From NCBI GenBank assembly GCA_033675265.1, contig JAUJYZ010000813.1:186001-250000 (forward strand): DNA of 64,000 nt. The letters are read 5' to 3'. Positions within the stretch are counted from its first letter, which is position 1. The number at the start of each line of letters is the position of its first letter. The position numbers were made by a program, and so were the translations under genes. The notes under the pieces were generated by a model that was not told the origin of the DNA, did no database searches, and was given only the letters and a program-made list of their open reading frames with translations. Positions 49,801 through 58,303 of this stretch are shown here, one piece after another. This stretch comes from Actinostola sp. cb2023. Taxonomy: Eukaryota; Cnidaria; Anthozoa; Actiniaria; Actinostolidae.

Positions 49801-52800
49801 CTTCTGTCCCTTGGTGTCCCCTACCTTCTGTCCCTTGGTGTCCCCTACCTTCTGTCCCTTGACGTCCCCTACCTTATGTCCCTTGTTGTCCCCTACCTTC
49901 TGTCCCTTGGCGTCCCCTACCTTCTGCCCCTTGACGTCTCCTACCTTATGTCCATTGTTGTCCCCTACCTTCTGTCCCTTGGCGTCCCTTACCTTCTGTA
50001 CCTTGTTTTCCCCTACCTTATGTCCGTTGGCGTCCCATACCTTCTGTACCTTGTTTTCCCCTATCTTATGTCCATTGTTTTCCCCTACCTTCTGTCCCTT
50101 GGCGTCCCTTACCTTCTGTACCTTGTTTTCCCCTACCTTCTGTCCCTTGGCGTCCCCTACCTTCTGCCCCTTGACGTCTCCTACCTTATGTCCATTGTTG
50201 TCCCCTACCTTCTGTCCCTTGGCGTCCCTTACCTTCTGTACTTTGTTTTCCCCTACCTTATGTCCATTGTTTTCCCCTACCTTCTGTCCCTTGGCGTCCC
50301 TTACCTTCTGTACCTTGTTTTCCCCTACCTTCTGTACCTTGGCGTCCCATACCTTCTGTCCCTTGGTGTCCATTATTTCCAGTGCATGCAATAGAAATGC
50401 AATAGCGATCGACTCTTTTAATTGCAGCTACAATAGAATATTTTGACATATTGGAGAAACTAAGCGACAGCACGCTGATATTCCACCAAGTGCTTAAGAG
50501 AATCTGGCCATCGTCACAACGTGATTTCGTGTTTTGTTCGCACATCCAAGACATCTCCCCTGATCAGGAAGGAGAGAGATTGGATAATGAAGTAGGGTAC
50601 GCCTGGATGGTGTGTAATTTCAGCATAGACCATCCTGATGCTCCGGTAAGTCAATATGCATGTACGTGAAACATGTTTTATGATTTATTCGCAACGATTA
50701 TAGAATATCATGCCACCATATAAAAAAGATAAAGCTAGTGTTTTACCTCTAAACGTGGGAAGTGATTGCCCAATCTCCCGAGCCACAGGCTCATGTATAA
50801 AGCGCTCTAAGGTTCGCCGTTTATCCCCTCTTCCATCAGTGCTCCCGTTTTACGGATATTTAAAAAAAACTGCAATGAGCTACACGGATTAGGCCCGGGT
50901 CGAACTTCATATGAGCCGTATGTAATTAGATCAAAGAAGACCACCTAATTATCTTTTGTTTTTTAGGATATTTATTTCAACATCGCGTAATATCCGCCAA
51001 AAGCGCCAAAAACCAGCCCTTTTGAACAGTTTGACTTTCAATTTTCCTTTGGATTTTAAAACACTCTAATTTTATTTTAACTAAGCACAAACTATTAAAA
51101 ACAAAGTAAATTGTCTACCTAAAGCTATTTTAGTGTTGTACAAAGTCATTTTCCTGCTTTTCGTTTCAAATTTGAGGTATTTCAGGGGAAAACATCAGCA
51201 ACAATAGTAAATATACAGATCTAACCCATGTGGACAGTTTTCAAATCAAATTTTCACTTTGGGTTAACACTCTAATTTCACTTTTACCGGTCAAAAACCA
51301 TCACAAATAACTTGAACTCAATACGCGCATTCGTAAAAAATATTCTCTTAATTGCATTCGGCACGTGAAATGCGACGTTTGACCCGGGCCTTAGAGGGAA
51401 GTCGAAACAAGGATGTGAGGTCATGAAGAATCGAACCAGGCACGTCTCGCTATAACAAAACCGGAAGTTGATTGAGCTTTGTAACCTTGATTGGCGTTGG
51501 TAATTGCGCTTGAAAAGTGGGAAACCCATCTTTTTGTTGTTCTTTGACAGTTGGTATATAACAAATAATGTCCCACAATTTTTGTATTTACAGGTGATTA
51601 AATTTGTTCGGGTCACGTGCAATGTTGCGATGTTTTGCCAAACGTTAATTGAACCAAGGGAAGAAGGACAACCGCTGTCCCGTGACCATATTTCCTGTAG
51701 GATAACTTACAGTGCGAATGGTAAGATGATTGTGTTATGGGCTTCCTGTGGTGGCAACCCACCAGGTAGTTCAAGCACCGTAAATCCTATATGCGCCTGG
51801 GCTTCAAATTGCGGTAAAAAGGATGGGCGCTTATTAAAGGAGGGCGCTTATTAAAGGAGGGCGCTTATTAAAGGAGGGCGCTTATTAAAGGACGGCGCTT
51901 ATTAAAGGAGGGCGCTTATTAAAGGAGGGCGCTTATTAAAGGAGGGCGCTTATTAAAGGACAGCGCTTATTAAAGGAGGGCGCTTATTAAAGGACGGCGC
52001 TTATTAAAGGAGGGCGCTTATTAATGGAAGGCGCTTATTAAAGGACGGCGCTTATTAAAGGAGGGCGCTTATTAATGGAGGGCGCTTATTAAAGGACGGC
52101 GCTTATTAAAGGAGGGTGGTTATTAAAGGAGGGAGCTTATTAAAGGAGGGCGCTTATTAAAGTGCACCTAACCCCTGTGAGATTGTTTTAAAAATCTATT
52201 CAATATAAGCTGAATAGTTGTTGGGTTCAGTATTTTGTGATTTGAACCTTGCGTTTATGAGTTATAGAGGTTTGAAATCTCAATATGCAAATTTGATGAC
52301 GTCTACCCAGGAATCATTTATTATACAAAAACGCCCTTGTGCTGATTATTGACATTTGTAAACTTACAGAATATTTTCACAGTCTTTATAAATGATTTTA
52401 TAACTTTTTTGCCCATTTCAAAAAATAAGTTCTTCTTGAAAAAGTCTAAATAAGTTATGGCAAATTCCTGGGTAGACGTCATCAAATTTGCATATTGAGA
52501 TTTCAAACCTCTATAACTCATAAACGCAAGGTTCAAATCACAAAATACTGAACCCAACAACTATTCAGCTTATATTGAATAGATTTTTAAAACAATCTCA
52601 CAGGGGTTAGGTGCACTTTAAAGGAGGGCGCTTATTAAAGTGCATATGACACAATTTTTTTATTTCATTTTATAACATAGATTAGTGATGGAAATAATAA
52701 TATCACAAATAATTTTTGATTAAATTATTGCTTTTAGAGATATTTGTGAAAAACATGTTGCGAAGTGTGACGTCACGTTTGATCGCACCCTGGTTTCATT

Positions 52801-53433
52801 GAAATCATGGCAATTATCGATCGCTTTTTGTACTAGAAAACGAAAATAACAACAAATAGATTAAAAGTACAGATATAATACTTTAAACACCAAAAAAGTT
52901 AGAAGCTTTACCTGTTTAGGTTTTTGTCTTATGGTCGGACAAAAGTATGACTATTTTGGTTGTTTTTGAGGCTCTTCAAACAAAGTGACGTCATAACAGC
53001 TGATGTATTTTTCGAAAATATCTTTCAAAGCAATCAATTCACAGAAAATTGATTATGGGCGCTTATTAGAGGATTTACGGTAACACCCACTTTTTACTAC
53101 ATTCTATATTCTATACACCCAACACTCATTTCACGGGAGAGAACGAACTGACATGAAATGCCTGGTTCGGGAAATAAACCAGGCACTACCGCAGTACCAC
53201 TCGACTGCCCTTGCTTGCTGCAAATAATAAAGATATTAACATCTGTATTACTATTCTCTGATATCATTATGTGACTATTAATATAGTTTTCTTTTCGTGT
53301 TTTAGTAAATCCTGGGGGCTGGGCACCCCCGTCTGTGGTCCGTGCTCTTTCCAAACGAGAATACCCAAAATTTTTACGCAAGATTACATCGCTCTGCCAA
53401 ATGGCCTACCAAGAGAAAGAAATTGCTATATAA
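31886..53433 (+). CDS. CERT1: Ceramide transfer protein CERT, 14 exons, 615 aa
   Basis: The exons are 31886-32119, 38801-38917, 40871-40978, 41671-41854, 42124-42368, 43615-43707, 47146-47232, 48080-48163, 48341-48430, 48721-48789, 49192-49255, 50428-50645, 51594-51720 and 53306-53433. All have GT/AG borders, all phases agree, and there is no stop until TAA at 53,431. The 615 residues fall between the two human isoforms (598 and 624). The order is N-terminal PH domain, serine-rich motif, coiled-coil middle region, FFAT motif, and C-terminal START domain. CERT carries ceramide from the ER to the trans-Golgi for sphingomyelin synthesis by non-vesicular transfer at membrane contacts. Identity rests on strong residue-level agreement with the vertebrate protein recalled from memory, e.g. 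[17 protein letters not shown] and KREYPKFL. The first ATG is chosen because it opens exon 1 and sits just before the acidic N-terminus seen in other CERTs. Exon 8 (28 aa, [16 protein letters not shown]) occupies the place of the vertebrate alternative 26-aa exon. Introns hold many transposons and three long tandem arrays. Confidence 0.95.
33345..33850. mobile_element. Foldback with short arms, CERT intron 1
   Basis: CTGCGCTTTTCGGTTGAGCT and following bases to about 33,395 pair with 33,800-33,850. The middle 400 bp are unique. The next MITE begins directly at 33,851. Confidence 0.65.
33851..33955. mobile_element. AGAATACCC MITE, copy 1
   Basis: The ends are AGAATACCCTG and CAGGGTATTCT. The interior GCGGCGCACTTTGAGAACGA and ACACAATAGATTCTATT match, inverted, the element at 56,390-56,500. 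Confidence 0.8.
34367..34965. mobile_element. TTAA foldback (GGTGGCTCCGTCG ends), CERT intron 1
   Basis: Arms of about 250 bp or more begin GGTGGCTCCGTCGAAATTCC. TTAA is present at 34,363-34,366 and 34,966-34,969. The terminal 8 bases (GGTGGCTC) are shared with 2,910-5,071. Piggybac-type target choice. Confidence 0.85.
34970..35236. mobile_element. Second TTAA foldback, abutting the first
   Basis: The ends are AGGAGCACTCTCACAGGTAA and its reverse complement. TTAA at 34,966-34,969 (shared with the previous element) and 35,237-35,240. It contains a central TTTTCGTATCATACGAAAA palindrome. Confidence 0.85.
35651..37068. mobile_element. Outer foldback with nested TTAA element
   Basis: The arms AATAGGCCATATGCACTAAC...(to about 35,773) and 36,952-37,068 are inverted copies containing GGGTCACGTGACCC. 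The element is split by the insertion at 35,941-36,935. Confidence 0.8.
35941..36935. mobile_element. CCCTTTGACnCCC TTAA element (nested)
   Basis: The ends are CCCTTTGACACCC and GGGAGTCAAAGGG, with TTAA at 35,937-35,940 and 36,936-36,939. About 1 kb, only the ends inverted. A 195-codon frame (36,210-36,797) has no recognisable domain. A fragment of the same family lies at 20,265-20,530. Confidence 0.85.
37549..38363. mobile_element. hAT-like MITE, 5-bp TSD, CERT intron 1
   Basis: The ends are CAGGGTCCGAAATT and AATTTCCGACCCTG, with TGAAA duplicated at 37,544-37,548 and 38,364-38,368. CTGGTCGCCAGCTGGCG-like blocks recur near both ends. CAGGGTCxGAAATTA termini are typical of hAT non-autonomous elements. 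Confidence 0.8.
39020..40866. repeat. 53-bp satellite filling CERT intron 2
   Basis: About 35 units of 53 bp each contain TACATTGTACATGTATGTAC, AGTATTACATGTAGTAC and TATATTTACCAGTG. Indels accumulate between 39,540 and 40,330 and again near 40,600. Units at the right (40,262-40,850) share GTATGACATG where left units have GTATTACATG, so variants have spread locally. The array ends 4 bases from exon 3. Confidence 0.95.
40871..40978 (+). other. CERT1: CERT serine-rich motif exon 3 (residues 118-153)
   Basis: The exon encodes [20 protein letters not shown] and a further serine-rich tail. S134, with L at -5 and K at -3, corresponds to human S132, the protein kinase D site that primes casein-kinase phosphorylation and turns CERT off. 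The regulatory switch therefore appears kept. The acceptor AG at 40,869-40,870 abuts the 53-bp satellite. Confidence 0.85.
41339..41586. mobile_element. Foldback MITE, CERT intron 3
   Basis: The arms start AATACTCCAGTTTCGAGTTG and pair with CAACTCGAAACTGGAGTATT. Inner arms include GACAAAAGACGCATTTGCTC. Confidence 0.8.
43186..43463. mobile_element. TACAGCTATTTC MITE, complete copy, CERT intron 5
   Basis: TACAGCTATTTCAAAAAAGG and its complement bound 278 bp, with arms extending through CCAAGCCCGAAATG. A fragment of the terminus (CTATTTCAAAAAAGGTTG) is also at 42,724. Truncated copy at 5,201-5,450. Confidence 0.85.
43821..44896. mobile_element. AGACGCTCAATGAGCGT element, copy 1, CERT intron 6
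   Basis: The inverted ends AGACGCTCAATGAGCGTATA / TATACGCTCATTGAGCGTCTT are each themselves palindromic. Internal GACAATGTCAGTTGCGTGAGG follows the left end. The downstream flank from 44,897 (CTTCTGTAACAGATC to GCGCTACGCGGCGG) is repeated after copy 2 at 62,336-62,455, so the true unit may be larger than these ends. Confidence 0.7.
45360..46430. repeat. Composite repeat region, CERT intron 6
   Basis: AACAAAAGGCCTACTCTGGG and 40 following bases are directly repeated at 45,780 and 46,140. TCTATCTCTGAAACATTGCAA recurs at 45,487 and 45,571. AACTCGGGCTTCCTTCGGAA at 46,385 recurs at 62,875. It forms part of a dispersed family also seen at 60,760-62,940. No gene. Confidence 0.6.
46952..47100. mobile_element. 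TAGAGTG-TGAAACA MITE, copy B
   Basis: 149 bp. Arms are TAGAGTG, variable CAAACCATATGTC, then CRTGAAAYA, matching each other across the element. It ends 45 bp before exon 7 of CERT. Confidence 0.85.
47146..47232 (+). other. CERT1: CERT FFAT-motif exon 7 (residues 328-356)
   Basis: E338-F339-Y340-D341-A342-M343-E344 is a good FFAT core (consensus EFFDAxE) with acidic residues before it, the signal for ER anchoring through VAP proteins. The position equivalent to human S315, whose phosphorylation strengthens VAP binding, is C332 here. A MITE ends only 45 bp upstream of the exon. Confidence 0.85.
47418..47550. mobile_element. TAGAGTG-TGAAACA MITE, copy C
   Basis: 133 bp. Arms are TAGAGTG, variable ATGGCACTTAACC, then CGTGAAACA with one arm mismatch. 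It lies in CERT intron 7. Confidence 0.85.
47582..47650 (+). other. tRNA-like fragment
   Basis: CTGGTGTAGTGGTAAAGCC resembles a tRNA D-arm/A-box, and GGTCATTTATTCGAAGC about 30 bases later is a weak B-box (GGTTCGANTCC expected). No acceptor stem closes. Most likely a tRNA pseudogene or SINE remnant. Confidence 0.3.
49350..50385. repeat. 24-bp minisatellite in CERT intron 11, about 43 units
   Basis: Units of 24 bp contain CTTGGTGTCCCCTACC, with GGT/GGC/GAC/GTT at one codon and CCTACCTTCTG conserved. As 24 is divisible by 3, three long frames are open: LGVPYLLS and CPLVSPTF on plus, GQKVGDTK on minus. Later units (after 49,980) carry TTTTCCCC variants. The LGVPYLLS frame is continuous with exon 11. 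Confidence 0.95.
51825..52160. repeat. 17-bp minisatellite, about 20 copies
   Basis: The unit GGAGGGCGCTTATTAAA occurs with GGACGGC, GGACAGC and TTAATGG variants. One more unit lies at 52,622-52,640, beyond the inserted foldback. Confidence 0.95.
52161..52617. mobile_element. 457-bp TTAA foldback inside the 17-bp array
   Basis: Perfect-looking arms of about 200 bp begin AGTGCACCTAACCCCTGTGA. TTAA at 52,157-52,160 and 52,618-52,621 comes from the array unit (TTATTAAAGG). Recent by arm identity. Piggybac-type. Confidence 0.9.
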
Positions 53434-53447
53434 ACTAGAGACAAGAA

Positions 53448-53453
53448 AATAAA
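53448..53453 (+). terminator. CERT poly(A) signal candidate
   Basis: AATAAA lies 14 bases after the CERT stop codon. This would give a very short 3' UTR, so a more distal signal may be used instead. Confidence 0.4.
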
Positions 53454-53695
53454 ACAACTCTCGGAAATGCCGATTGGAATTACTGAATGAAACATATTCG
53501 TCACATTCCAGTAAATATAGATTGAACAGTGTATAAGTACGAACAGCACGCCAGCTCGCTAACTCCAGTGTAAAAGCAATTTGATATCCTAGTTGCAATA
53601 ATGCGAACAATTGTACAGATTGCATTATGACTATTTGTACCCTTCTCATTAGGAAACTCAGTGCCGGCACGCCTCAACGGTTATTACAATAGACA

Positions 53696-53975
53696 AGTCC
53701 AGTAGTCCCCTTCACAGTTCCCTGCGCCATCTTGAAAGGTAGTCGTGCCTTTGCATCGAAGCGAGACCAACGGTGACCTTGCAATGATAGAGAAATGTGA
53801 ATAATCGTACAAGGTGTTAAAAAAGGTCTCTATCATTGCAAGGTCACCGTTGGTCTCGCTTCGACGCAAAGGCACGGCTACCTTTCAAGATGGCGCAGGA
53901 AACTGCGAAAGGGATTACTACGATGCAAAGGCAAGGCTACCTTTCAAGATGGCGCAGGGAACTGTGAAGGGGACT
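53696..53975. mobile_element. Foldback MITE with partly duplicated right arm
   Basis: CCCCTTCACAGTTCCCTGCG and following bases pair with 53,875-53,975. In the right arm the block TACCTTTCAAGATGGCGCAG is present twice (53,879 and 53,938), an extra unit the left arm lacks. Confidence 0.75.
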
Positions 53976-54289
53976 TCGATTGATAGTCCGATAAGCCATA
54001 GTTACTATTGCTACGTCAGACGCCATCGGAGTTCACCAAAATATATCAGCACAAAAAGCACCGATTGTAGAATCGCTTGCTTCTTGTTTGAAATTCAAGT
54101 ATTCTTAGCACGAATCATCACAAAATCCATGGAATGTTAAAACCCTTTCTGAAAATACCAGGTTCGTGATCATGTTTGTGGGACATGATTTATCCCCAAA
54201 TTATTACGAACTGATTGGTCGTGTTGTTGTTTGGTCGGAACCATGAATTAAAGCTTAGTGATTTCCAGATTTCCCTAAAGAGAAGGACA

Positions 54290-55030
54290 CGCTCAGTACA
54301 AGAATGTTCTCCTGTATATGACAATTCACTCTTATCAGTCATGCATACTGATTTTTCTGATCTGCAAACTGGTTTCTTTCTCCTGCAAACCGCCTATAAT
54401 ATCTCAAAGAGTTTGTCTGAAAGAACATTTCTGGAAAGTTTTGATGGTATAGGATAACATCTCGAAACGTTATCGGGGATGACTTTTATAGTTCCCATGG
54501 CCCCAGAGGCACTGACCTACACTCTCCCTTACCGGACGTTTGAAGCGAGCTGCGAAGCGGCGAGAAGCTCTCAGGAGCTGTGAAGCAGCTCGCTCGCCGC
54601 TTCGCGGCTCAAAAGTCCGGTAAGGGAGTGTAGGTCAGTGCCTCTGGAACCAGGGTAGGGATTTTGCCGTCATGCGTTAGCCGTTTTTTGAAAATGATTA
54701 ATTACAAGATTTAACCCTTTCCTCTAAAATAATATAGTTAAATAAGTATAATGTAGAAGTTTCATGACGAAATTATATATCTGCGCGAAGTTATGAACGG
54801 TTTAAATTCTGAAGAAACATAAAAACGAGGCTTCTAACGCATGACGGCAAAATCCCATACTAAAGTCTATAAATGTCATCCCGATAACTTTTTGAGATTT
54901 TATCCTATACCATCGAAATGTTCTTTCAGACAAACTCTTTCAGATCATATAGGCTGTTTGCACCAGAAAGAAACCAGTTTGCTGATCTTAAAAATCAGTA
55001 TCCGGTATGTATGAGTATGTATGAGTGAAT
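54290..55030. mobile_element. Large foldback with nested foldback
   Basis: The outer arms 54,290-54,500 and 54,860-55,030 are inverted, diverged copies (AGTTTGTCTGAAAGAACATT and complement). Nested at 54,508-54,651 is a tighter element with ends CCAGAGGCACTGACCTACAC and its complement. Confidence 0.75.
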
Positions 55031-55059
55031 TGTAAGCATTGTACATAGTTATTGGTCAG

Positions 55060-55193
55060 TAGAATGGTTTTCATTAACCCGTGAAACAAAGTGTACTAAT
55101 TAGAGTGTAATAGTCAGATAAACACAATAGTAAACAAATGAATTAGAGTGAAATACGCTAAAGTGTATTTCACGGGTTTATGAAACCACTCTA
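55060..55193. mobile_element. TAGAGTG-TGAAACA MITE, copy D
   Basis: 134 bp. Arms are TAGARTGG, variable, ACCCGTGAAA. The arms mismatch at several places, so this copy is older. Confidence 0.7.
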
Positions 55194-55452
55194 ATTATGC
55201 ATGGTTAAGTGTGTATTTCATCGCGATCCTACAAACTTTGATTAGCAAAATGTCATGTTTTTGGAGGAACTAAAAGGAATATTTTTTTAAAGAAAAATGG
55301 CATTTTGAGACATATCCATGGGAAAAGAAGCCATTTTTCCAACCTCTTCAACGTCATTCCCAGACTGCTCTGTTTCTGTAGGAGTTATTCAGCCGCATTA
55401 CACAATCTGACTTGTCCAAAATGGCCAGCAAAAAGTATTAGACATTTTTGGG

Positions 55453-55790
55453 GGAAATTAGCCATTACCTAAACGAGCAAGGGACTGGGAACGAGTTGAT
55501 TATGAAATTAAACAGCAAGTTGAAATTAGCATCTGTGCAAAGTGTGATGTGATTTGAGCGAATTCTGTCGGAATTATAAACTTTTGAAATTGTTTTGTCC
55601 AGCCAAAATTTTACAGTGAATGTATGGTTTGGCTGGACGTCAAAAATTTACAGAGTTTGTATGGGAAAATAGACATATTTGATGCCCTATAGCATCGTCA
55701 ATCATGATTAAGCCGAAGTTCACCAAACTTTCCAAAGTTTGATCTGCTCTCTCGGAAAATGATGCTCAATTTTGCTAGTTTCTTATTAGT
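55453..55790 (+). repeat. Dispersed repeat, copy 2 (see 1,564-1,890)
   Basis: The copies share ATTAGCCATTACCTAA and the blocks listed for copy 1. It is followed directly by AGTCGGGCTTCCTGTGGAAG (55,796), which recurs at 60,763. Confidence 0.75.
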
Positions 55791-56389
55791 CGGGCTTCCT
55801 GTGGAAGCTCCGACTCTAAAAATGCAGGCCGACCTTAAATGAGCAAGTGGGTTCTACAGCGCATGCGCCCTGTGCCGACCGCTAAGATAATCACCGAAGG
55901 CTCAAACATGGCTTATCAGCACGAGACATCGCATATCGTCCTCTTTCTTCACAAACGTTGTTGGAGGAAGGTTGTCGTCTTGTGATCGTGAGAAAAAAAA
56001 CATTTGAAGGAAGTATGTCTAACACGCTCATCTCACATACAAATTCACACACCGTACGTTAGCGGTAGACCAGGTCGTTCCGCGGACTCAAAATCATATC
56101 TGAAAAAGTCTTAAAGTCAAAATGTTATGAAATATCAAAAGCAAATGAGAAAACTGTGAACACAAACTACGAACAACATGAGAAAACAATGACTATTGAC
56201 TTAGTAACGAACTCTGAAGGTCAAAAGTACTACTCTGATTGCAAGAAGAGCAAGACTGATCTTGATGACCTGAACTTGAATGTCGCCTTGTTGGATGAAG
56301 CGAAAGATGATCGTCCATGAAGCAACTGGAAAACTACTTATTCAGCACATGTGGCTGTTACAGTCCTCACAGTAAATATCGTGGCTAAA

Positions 56390-56500
56390 CTTCAGAATAC
56401 CCCGCAACTAATTTGCATAACAATAGAATCTATTGTATTTTGCGTCGTTTTCAAAGAGTGCCGCTACAAGAGCTTGACTAGTTGCGGGGTATTCTGAAGT
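56390..56500. mobile_element. AGAATACCC MITE, copy 2
   Basis: The ends are CTTCAGAATACCCCGCAACT and its complement, with an interior matching 33,851-33,955 in inverse orientation. Confidence 0.8.
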
Positions 56501-56587
56501 TGCTCCTTTTGTTTCTTTGCATGTAATAAACACTGACAGCTAATTAGTAGTGCCCAGGTTTATTTAAATCCCAGTCACTCTATATTA

Positions 56588-56700
56588 TAGAGTGCTAAAG
56601 TCATGACGTCATAAAAAATAATTTTTGCTTTTATAAATTTTTGATTTCCAGTTCAGATAGAATATCATGAAAGAAGTTCACACACCAATTTTTATGACAA
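56588..56700 (+). mobile_element. Half copy of the 9,826-10,237 foldback
   Basis: TAGAGTGCTAAAGTCATGAC to ATTTTTATGACAA matches the left arm of that element. The second arm is missing. Confidence 0.8.
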
Positions 56701-57101
56701 AAGTGCTACTTAGACGAAAATCGATCGAAGTTTAATTTAGCTGAAACTTCACTGAAATAATCTCAAAGAGCCATACAATTACTGGATAATGTATTTTCTC
56801 AAAATTCCTATGGGAAGTATTACATTTTTATGAATCTTTAGAAGTGTCAGTGAGGTCATCTACTCAACCCTAACAATCAACACGGCTTCGCTCCATACAT
56901 TTCTTTGTGTTTAGTTTCTTGAATTATTTTATTTCTATGAAGCTAAAAGTTTGGGTGAAGGAGTTTTCTTACATTATTTGTGCTTAGGATTGATTGTCTG
57001 ACCAGTTGTCTTCAATGCAGAGCTGTTATCTGAACAAAACATTGAGATATTTTGACTCACAAAATACAAAGACATGTATGGAAAAGTGAAGTCTTTGATG
57101 T

Positions 57102-57571
57102 GGGGGGGGGGGGGGTACTTGACCCATGTTTGGGTATAGGGGTGCCGCTGAGGGTTTGAAAACCTGACCCTGTTTAGGACAAAAAAATCTAAAATACCTA
57201 CCCTGTCTAGGACAAAAAAAAATCTAAACCCTGTTTAGGACAAAAAAAATCTAAAATACCTACCCTGTCTAGGACAACACACTCTATTTTAAGACCCTGT
57301 TTAGAACAAAGAACAACATACACATGTAGTCTTCTTTTACACTATTTTAACGCGTTTTATGTTGATCGATGAGTGCTAAAGACAGGCGAAGCTCGGATCT
57401 CAGATATATGGCTAAATACCAGATAAAACCATATTTAAGGACGACAATCGTACATTTCCCTACCCTGTTTAGGACAGATTCACATAAAATTATATACCCT
57501 GTTCAGGACAAAGAGGCCAAAAACCATACCCTGTCCAGCGGCACGTCCCCGTATAGTCCATATATGGGAGT

Positions 57572-57616
<45 letters not shown>
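57102..57616. mobile_element. G-run/C-run element with internal repeats
   Basis: It is bounded by a G run (57,102-57,115) plus GTACTT and GAGTAC plus a 44-base C run (57,573-57,616). The interior repeats ACCCTGTTTAGGACAAAAAA with AATCTAAAATACCTACCC several times. The family resembles 26,613-27,028. Proline- or glycine-rich frames over the C run are artefacts. Confidence 0.65.
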
Positions 57617-57618
<2 letters not shown>

Positions 57619-58187
57619 GCTGACTGTTTTTTAAAACTTTCTCGCGATCGGCAAATACTGTAATGGGTCAAACAGCGATGATCCACTACTCTGACATGAG
57701 AAAATTAATAATATCCACCTCGAAATCCTTGCCACAGCTCTTTCTCGTCTTCAAAATCTTCTAAAGCGATTGCATTCATGCTCAGGTATGGTTGTTTGGA
57801 TGACTTGGCCTTTCATTATTGAGATGATTGGCGTAACTACGATGACGGTTGCTTTGCAGTCAAGTCAACAGTTGTTTTTCGCGAATCCCGTAAGAAGAAT
57901 ACCCCAAGTCATCATTTTTCCTTGCAGTAGACATTATAAAGACTTTCTGCTCGCTTTTAAGACTAGTAACATGTTCAATTGGTTTAACAAACTCCTCTAA
58001 AAATTAACACACGTTCAAACTGAGTTCTATCAAAAATCTTCCATTTTGTTAAATACAGTTGTACTTGCTCATATACAGGGCATGCTGAATGTCAAAATGT
58101 CAGTTGTTATGAAATTGACCAATCAGAGGCTGATACCAGATTCTGGTATCATAGTCTAAGAACAGTTTTCTCTAAAGAATGTTTACA

Positions 58188-58262
58188 GGCTCTCCTTCCC
58201 CTCTTCCCTCCTCCCCAGTCCCCCTCCCTTTCCTTCCCCCTCCCCTTCCCCCCTCCCCTTGG
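58188..58262. repeat. Polypyrimidine tract
   Basis: Almost pure C/T on the plus strand, bracketed by AGGCTCTCC and GGAGAGCCT as inverted ends, so it may be a minimal MITE with a low-complexity core. Confidence 0.7.
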
Positions 58263-58282
58263 AGAGCCTGTTCACAGGCTAT

Positions 58283-58288
58283 TTTATT
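58283..58288 (-). terminator. Poly(A) signal of the LicD/FKRP-like gene
   Basis: TTTATT on plus (AATAAA on the gene strand) lies 15 bases after the stop codon. Confidence 0.45.
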
Positions 58289-58303
58289 TATGCAAATCAA
58301 TTT

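Larger units (their letters stand above)
51777..53081. mobile_element. ACCGTAAATCCT MITE with internal array, CERT intron 13
   Basis: ACCGTAAATCCT and AGGATTTACGGT form the ends. The right end reads GGGCGCTTATTAGAGGATTT, from which the 17-bp array unit is clearly derived. The element also hosts the TTAA foldback at 52,161-52,617. No target duplication was resolved. Confidence 0.6.
48341..53433 (+). other. CERT1: CERT START-domain exons 9-14 (residues 385-615)
   Basis: The domain is complete. Of the four human residues that hydrogen-bond the ceramide head group (E446, Q467, N504, Y553), Q479, N522 and Y570 are identical and E446 is replaced by D458. The hydrophobic-gate region around [10 protein letters not shown] is conserved. 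The C-terminus ends KEIAI, unlike the vertebrate tail. Confidence 0.9.

Noticed and set aside
49312..50446. Two further 359-363-codon frames in the 24-bp array
   Set aside because: They are shadows of a 24-bp unit inside CERT intron 11. Only the frame continuous with exon 11 is worth attention.
57369..57686. Proline-rich (+) and glycine-rich (-) frames
   Set aside because: They derive from a 44-base C homopolymer at an element border.
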